The notes beneath the pieces were generated by a model. That model ran no database searches. It was not told the DNA's origin and saw only the letters and a list, made by a program, of their open reading frames with translations. A stretch of 8,271 bases of DNA, from contig JAFGLP010000017.1 of assembly GCA_016927965.1 (NCBI GenBank), forward strand, positions 1-8,271. The letters run 5' to 3'. The translations under genes were made by a program, and so were the position numbers. Below, piece by piece: positions 6,866 to 8,271 of the stretch; position 1 is the first letter of the stretch; each line of letters opens with the position of its first letter. This stretch comes from Dehalococcoidia bacterium (lineage in GTDB: Bacteria > Chloroflexota > Dehalococcoidia > GIF9 > UBA5629).

Positions 6866-8056
6866 CTATTTTCGAGGCAGTCCGAGGCCCCTCATTGCAA
6901 TAATATTCTTTTGTATCTCATTGGTGCCTCCGCCTACTCCAATTGACAACGATGCCAGGTAGTTGCGGGCTACTTCAGCCTGACCGACGGTCAGCGGGGA
7001 ATCGGTCATCAATTGCCCGTACTGTCCAAGGACACGCATGCCGATATCCGAGATGCGCCTGAGCAAATCGCTGCCAAATATCATGGCGATGGAAGACTCG
7101 TAGCTGGAATGTCCTCCTACGCTATATATCCATGCTATGCGGTAGCAAAGCATCCTTGCTACTTCAATATTGACTGCCATCTCGGCAAGGTCGTTTCTGA
7201 TGCCCGGGTCTTCGATGAGGTACTTGCCGTTACGCTTATTTGTTTTAGCGTATTGAACAAGCATTTGGAGTATCATCCCGTTGCCGGCGGCTGTCTGTAT
7301 GCCCGAGCGTTCGAAATCAAGAGCTGTTGCCAGTTGGTACCAACCGTTGTTTTTTGTTCCAACCAGGTTCGCTTTGGGAACATGCACGTCATCAAAGAAC
7401 ACTTCGTTGAATGAATGGCATCCGGTTATATTGATAAGCGGCCGGACGGTGATGCCGGGGGTCTTCATATCCAGCACGAACATGCTCATGTTCCTGTGCT
7501 TGGGGCCATCGGGATCGGTTACCGCAGCCAGCCAGCAATAGTCAGCGTAATGTGCGTAGCTGCACCATATTTTCTGGCCGTTAACTATGTATTCATCACC
7601 CTTCTCAATGGCCTTGGTCTGCAATGAAGCCAGGTCAGATCCTGAATTGGGTTCGCTATAGCCCAGGCAGAATATCAAATCACCTTTGGCGACTTTGCTG
7701 ACCCAGTCCTTTTTCTGCTGGTCGCTGCCGAAATGCTGTAAAGCCATGCCGACCCAATTAACTGTAATTTCTGATTCTACGCCCACGGGTGCATTAGCAT
7801 AAGTCAACTCCTCTGCCAGTATCAGCCTTTTGATATGGCTTAAGCCGGCACCTCCATATTCCTTTGGATACGCAGACGCCAGCCAGCCCTTTGTGCCCAG
7901 TTTCTTTTGGAATTCCCTGCTGATTTTCCACGACTCGTCTGTTTCCTGCCAGTAGCCGGTAGGAATCTCATACCAGCGTGGTGGAATGGCAGATTTAAGC
8001 CAGTCTTTAACCTCGCTTCTGAAGGCTTCCTCTTCCGGTGTGAATTTGAAATCCAT
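6866..8056 (-). CDS. Acyl-CoA dehydrogenase, large catalytic type (first of tandem pair)
   Basis: The 396-residue protein is the first dehydrogenase in the transcribed direction. It begins MDFKFTPEEEAFRSEVKDWL, with GWLASAYPKEYGG at 57-69. The motif SEPNSGSDL is at 134-142 and VNGQKIWCSYAH follows. Glu249 in LDFER is the likely catalytic base; the position of the medium-chain enzyme's Glu is Gly376 in GGGT. As in its paralogue, residues for the ADP half of FAD in a neighbouring subunit are replaced: NKRNG with Asn273 instead of Arg, and Arg341 instead of Gln. A homotetramer would therefore bind FAD poorly, and a partner such as the third dehydrogenase is expected. The start is well supported by AGGAGGG four bases before the ATG. 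Compared with the second copy, the region after the first 20 residues and around 310-360 is the most divergent, which suggests a different acyl group. Confidence 0.93.
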   Translation of the reverse strand: MDFKFTPEEEAFRSEVKDWLKSAIPPRWYEIPTGYWQETDESWKISREFQKKLGTKGWLASAYPKEYGGAGLSHIKRLILAEELTYANAPVGVESEITVNWVGMALQHFGSDQQKKDWVSKVAKGDLIFCLGYSEPNSGSDLASLQTKAIEKGDEYIVNGQKIWCSYAHYADYCWLAAVTDPDGPKHRNMSMFVLDMKTPGITVRPLINITGCHSFNEVFFDDVHVPKANLVGTKNNGWYQLATALDFERSGIQTAAGNGMILQMLVQYAKTNKRNGKYLIEDPGIRNDLAEMAVNIEVARMLCYRIAWIYSVGGHSSYESSIAMIFGSDLLRRISDIGMRVLGQYGQLMTDSPLTVGQAEVARNYLASLSIGVGGGTNEIQKNIIAMRGLGLPRK

Positions 8057-8060
8057 AAAA

Positions 8061-8067
8061 CCCTCCT
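8061..8067 (-). promoter_or_regulatory. Strong ribosome binding site of the first dehydrogenase gene
   Basis: AGGAGGG on the coding strand stands four bases before the ATG at 8056. It is the closest match to the anti-Shine-Dalgarno sequence in the window and settles the start. Confidence 0.75.
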
Positions 8068-8096
8068 GTGTCGATTATTTCAGAGTGATTATTTAC

Positions 8097-8107
8097 TCAA
8101 TAACGAT
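8097..8107 (-). promoter_or_regulatory. Shared upstream element, copy 1
   Basis: ATCGTTATTGA on the coding strand, 41 bases before the start codon of the first dehydrogenase gene, is identical to the copy at 5638-5648. TTGAGT overlapping its end could be a -35 box and AATAAT further on a -10 box, but their spacing (15) is poor. The 73-base space between the oxidoreductase and this gene holds nothing else I can name. Confidence 0.35.
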
Positions 8108-8129
8108 ATAAAAAAGGCTATGTGACTGG

Positions 8130-8271
8130 TTAATGTTGTAAATCGGATAGAATTTTGCCAGAACATATCATAGCAGAATTTGACGCGGCATTCATCCCTA
8201 CTCCTCTGCCTGTATAGCAATCACCGGCAAAATACAGCCCGGGTATTCCTTCCATGAATACCGGAGGCCTC
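8130..8271 (-). CDS. FAD-dependent oxidoreductase (phytoene desaturase/amine oxidase-like), C-terminal fragment
   Basis: The last 46 codons of a minus-strand gene that enters from the right edge. The fragment contains GIPGLYFAGDCYTGRGVG followed by MNAASNSAMICSGKIL. The GLYFAGD segment is the C-terminal FAD-binding motif of the two-dinucleotide-fold oxidoreductases; its Asp normally contacts the flavin ribityl/phosphate. A Gly-rich turn and an Ala/Ser-rich helix with Gly then follow, as in phytoene-desaturase-like and NAD(P)/FAD-dependent oxidoreductases. Substrate and subfamily cannot be told from this piece. It has the same orientation as the three dehydrogenases and ends 73 bases before the first, so read-through is possible, and no terminator hairpin is seen in between. 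It may deliver or remove electrons in the same pathway, but this is only inferred from position. Confidence 0.8.
   Translation of the reverse strand, partial: RPPVFMEGIPGLYFAGDCYTGRGVGMNAASNSAMICSGKILSDLQH

Noticed and set aside
8075..8094. Short inverted repeat GAGT/ACTC upstream of the first dehydrogenase gene as an operator
   Set aside because: Only four paired bases around an AT-rich centre; expected by chance in such a region.
8110..8129. Possible terminator between the FAD oxidoreductase and the first dehydrogenase (six T on the minus strand)
   Set aside because: There is no inverted repeat in front of the T-run, so it does not qualify as a rho-independent terminator.
1..8271. Mobile element, CRISPR array, defence system, tRNA or riboswitch
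   Set aside because: No transposase or integrase motifs, spaced repeats, target-site duplications, cloverleaf or long structured leader were found. All coding space is accounted for by housekeeping and acyl-CoA genes.

Overview
The window looks like a stretch of bacterial chromosome. The plus-strand half has the order clpC (tail), radA, ispD, ispF, cysS, without disA between radA and ispD. As I recall it, this order is typical of Dehalococcoidia (Chloroflexota); most Firmicutes carry disA and other genes in this block. The acyl-CoA dehydrogenase cluster that follows fits the non-dehalogenating, fatty-acid- or organic-acid-oxidising members of that class. The lineage call is an inference from gene order and protein character, not from a marker gene search.

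Layout, plus strand: the last 119 codons of the ClpC unfoldase (1-360) are closed by a hairpin terminator at about 381-424. A weak extended -10 and a clear ribosome binding site then lead into radA, whose best start is TTG at 507. radA overlaps ispD by 8 bases, ispF follows ispD after 3 bases, and cysS follows ispF after 25 bases, so radA-ispD-ispF-cysS reads as one operon. It joins DNA recombination and repair, two steps of the MEP isoprenoid pathway, and cysteinyl-tRNA synthesis. It ends in a long hairpin with a T-run at about 4401-4460 whose left arm lies inside the cysS coding sequence.

Layout, minus strand: four genes converge on the housekeeping operon. In order of transcription they are the tail of an FAD-dependent oxidoreductase (8271-8130), two large-type acyl-CoA dehydrogenases (8056-6866 and 6853-5657, 12 bases apart) and a third, divergent acyl-CoA dehydrogenase (5595-4462). 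The two large ones keep the SEPN(A/S)GSD flavin/substrate motif and a likely catalytic Glu in an LDFER motif. They have lost the Arg and Gln with which acyl-CoA dehydrogenases normally hold the ADP half of a neighbour's FAD. The third gene is the reverse: it keeps those Arg and Gln positions (ERVQFG and QIFGAIGF) but has no recognisable catalytic Glu and no SEPxxGSD motif. This reciprocal pattern suggests obligate heteromers of the kind described for the actinobacterial steroid side-chain dehydrogenases (FadE28/FadE29-like), here with two alternative catalytic subunits for one partner. The substrate cannot be read from the sequence.

An identical 11-base element lies 41-43 bases upstream of the start codons of the first and third dehydrogenases, in the only two intergenic spaces of the cluster large enough to hold a promoter. 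It may couple their expression. I saw no tRNA, rRNA, CRISPR array, insertion sequence or origin, and no gene-free stretch longer than about 150 bases.
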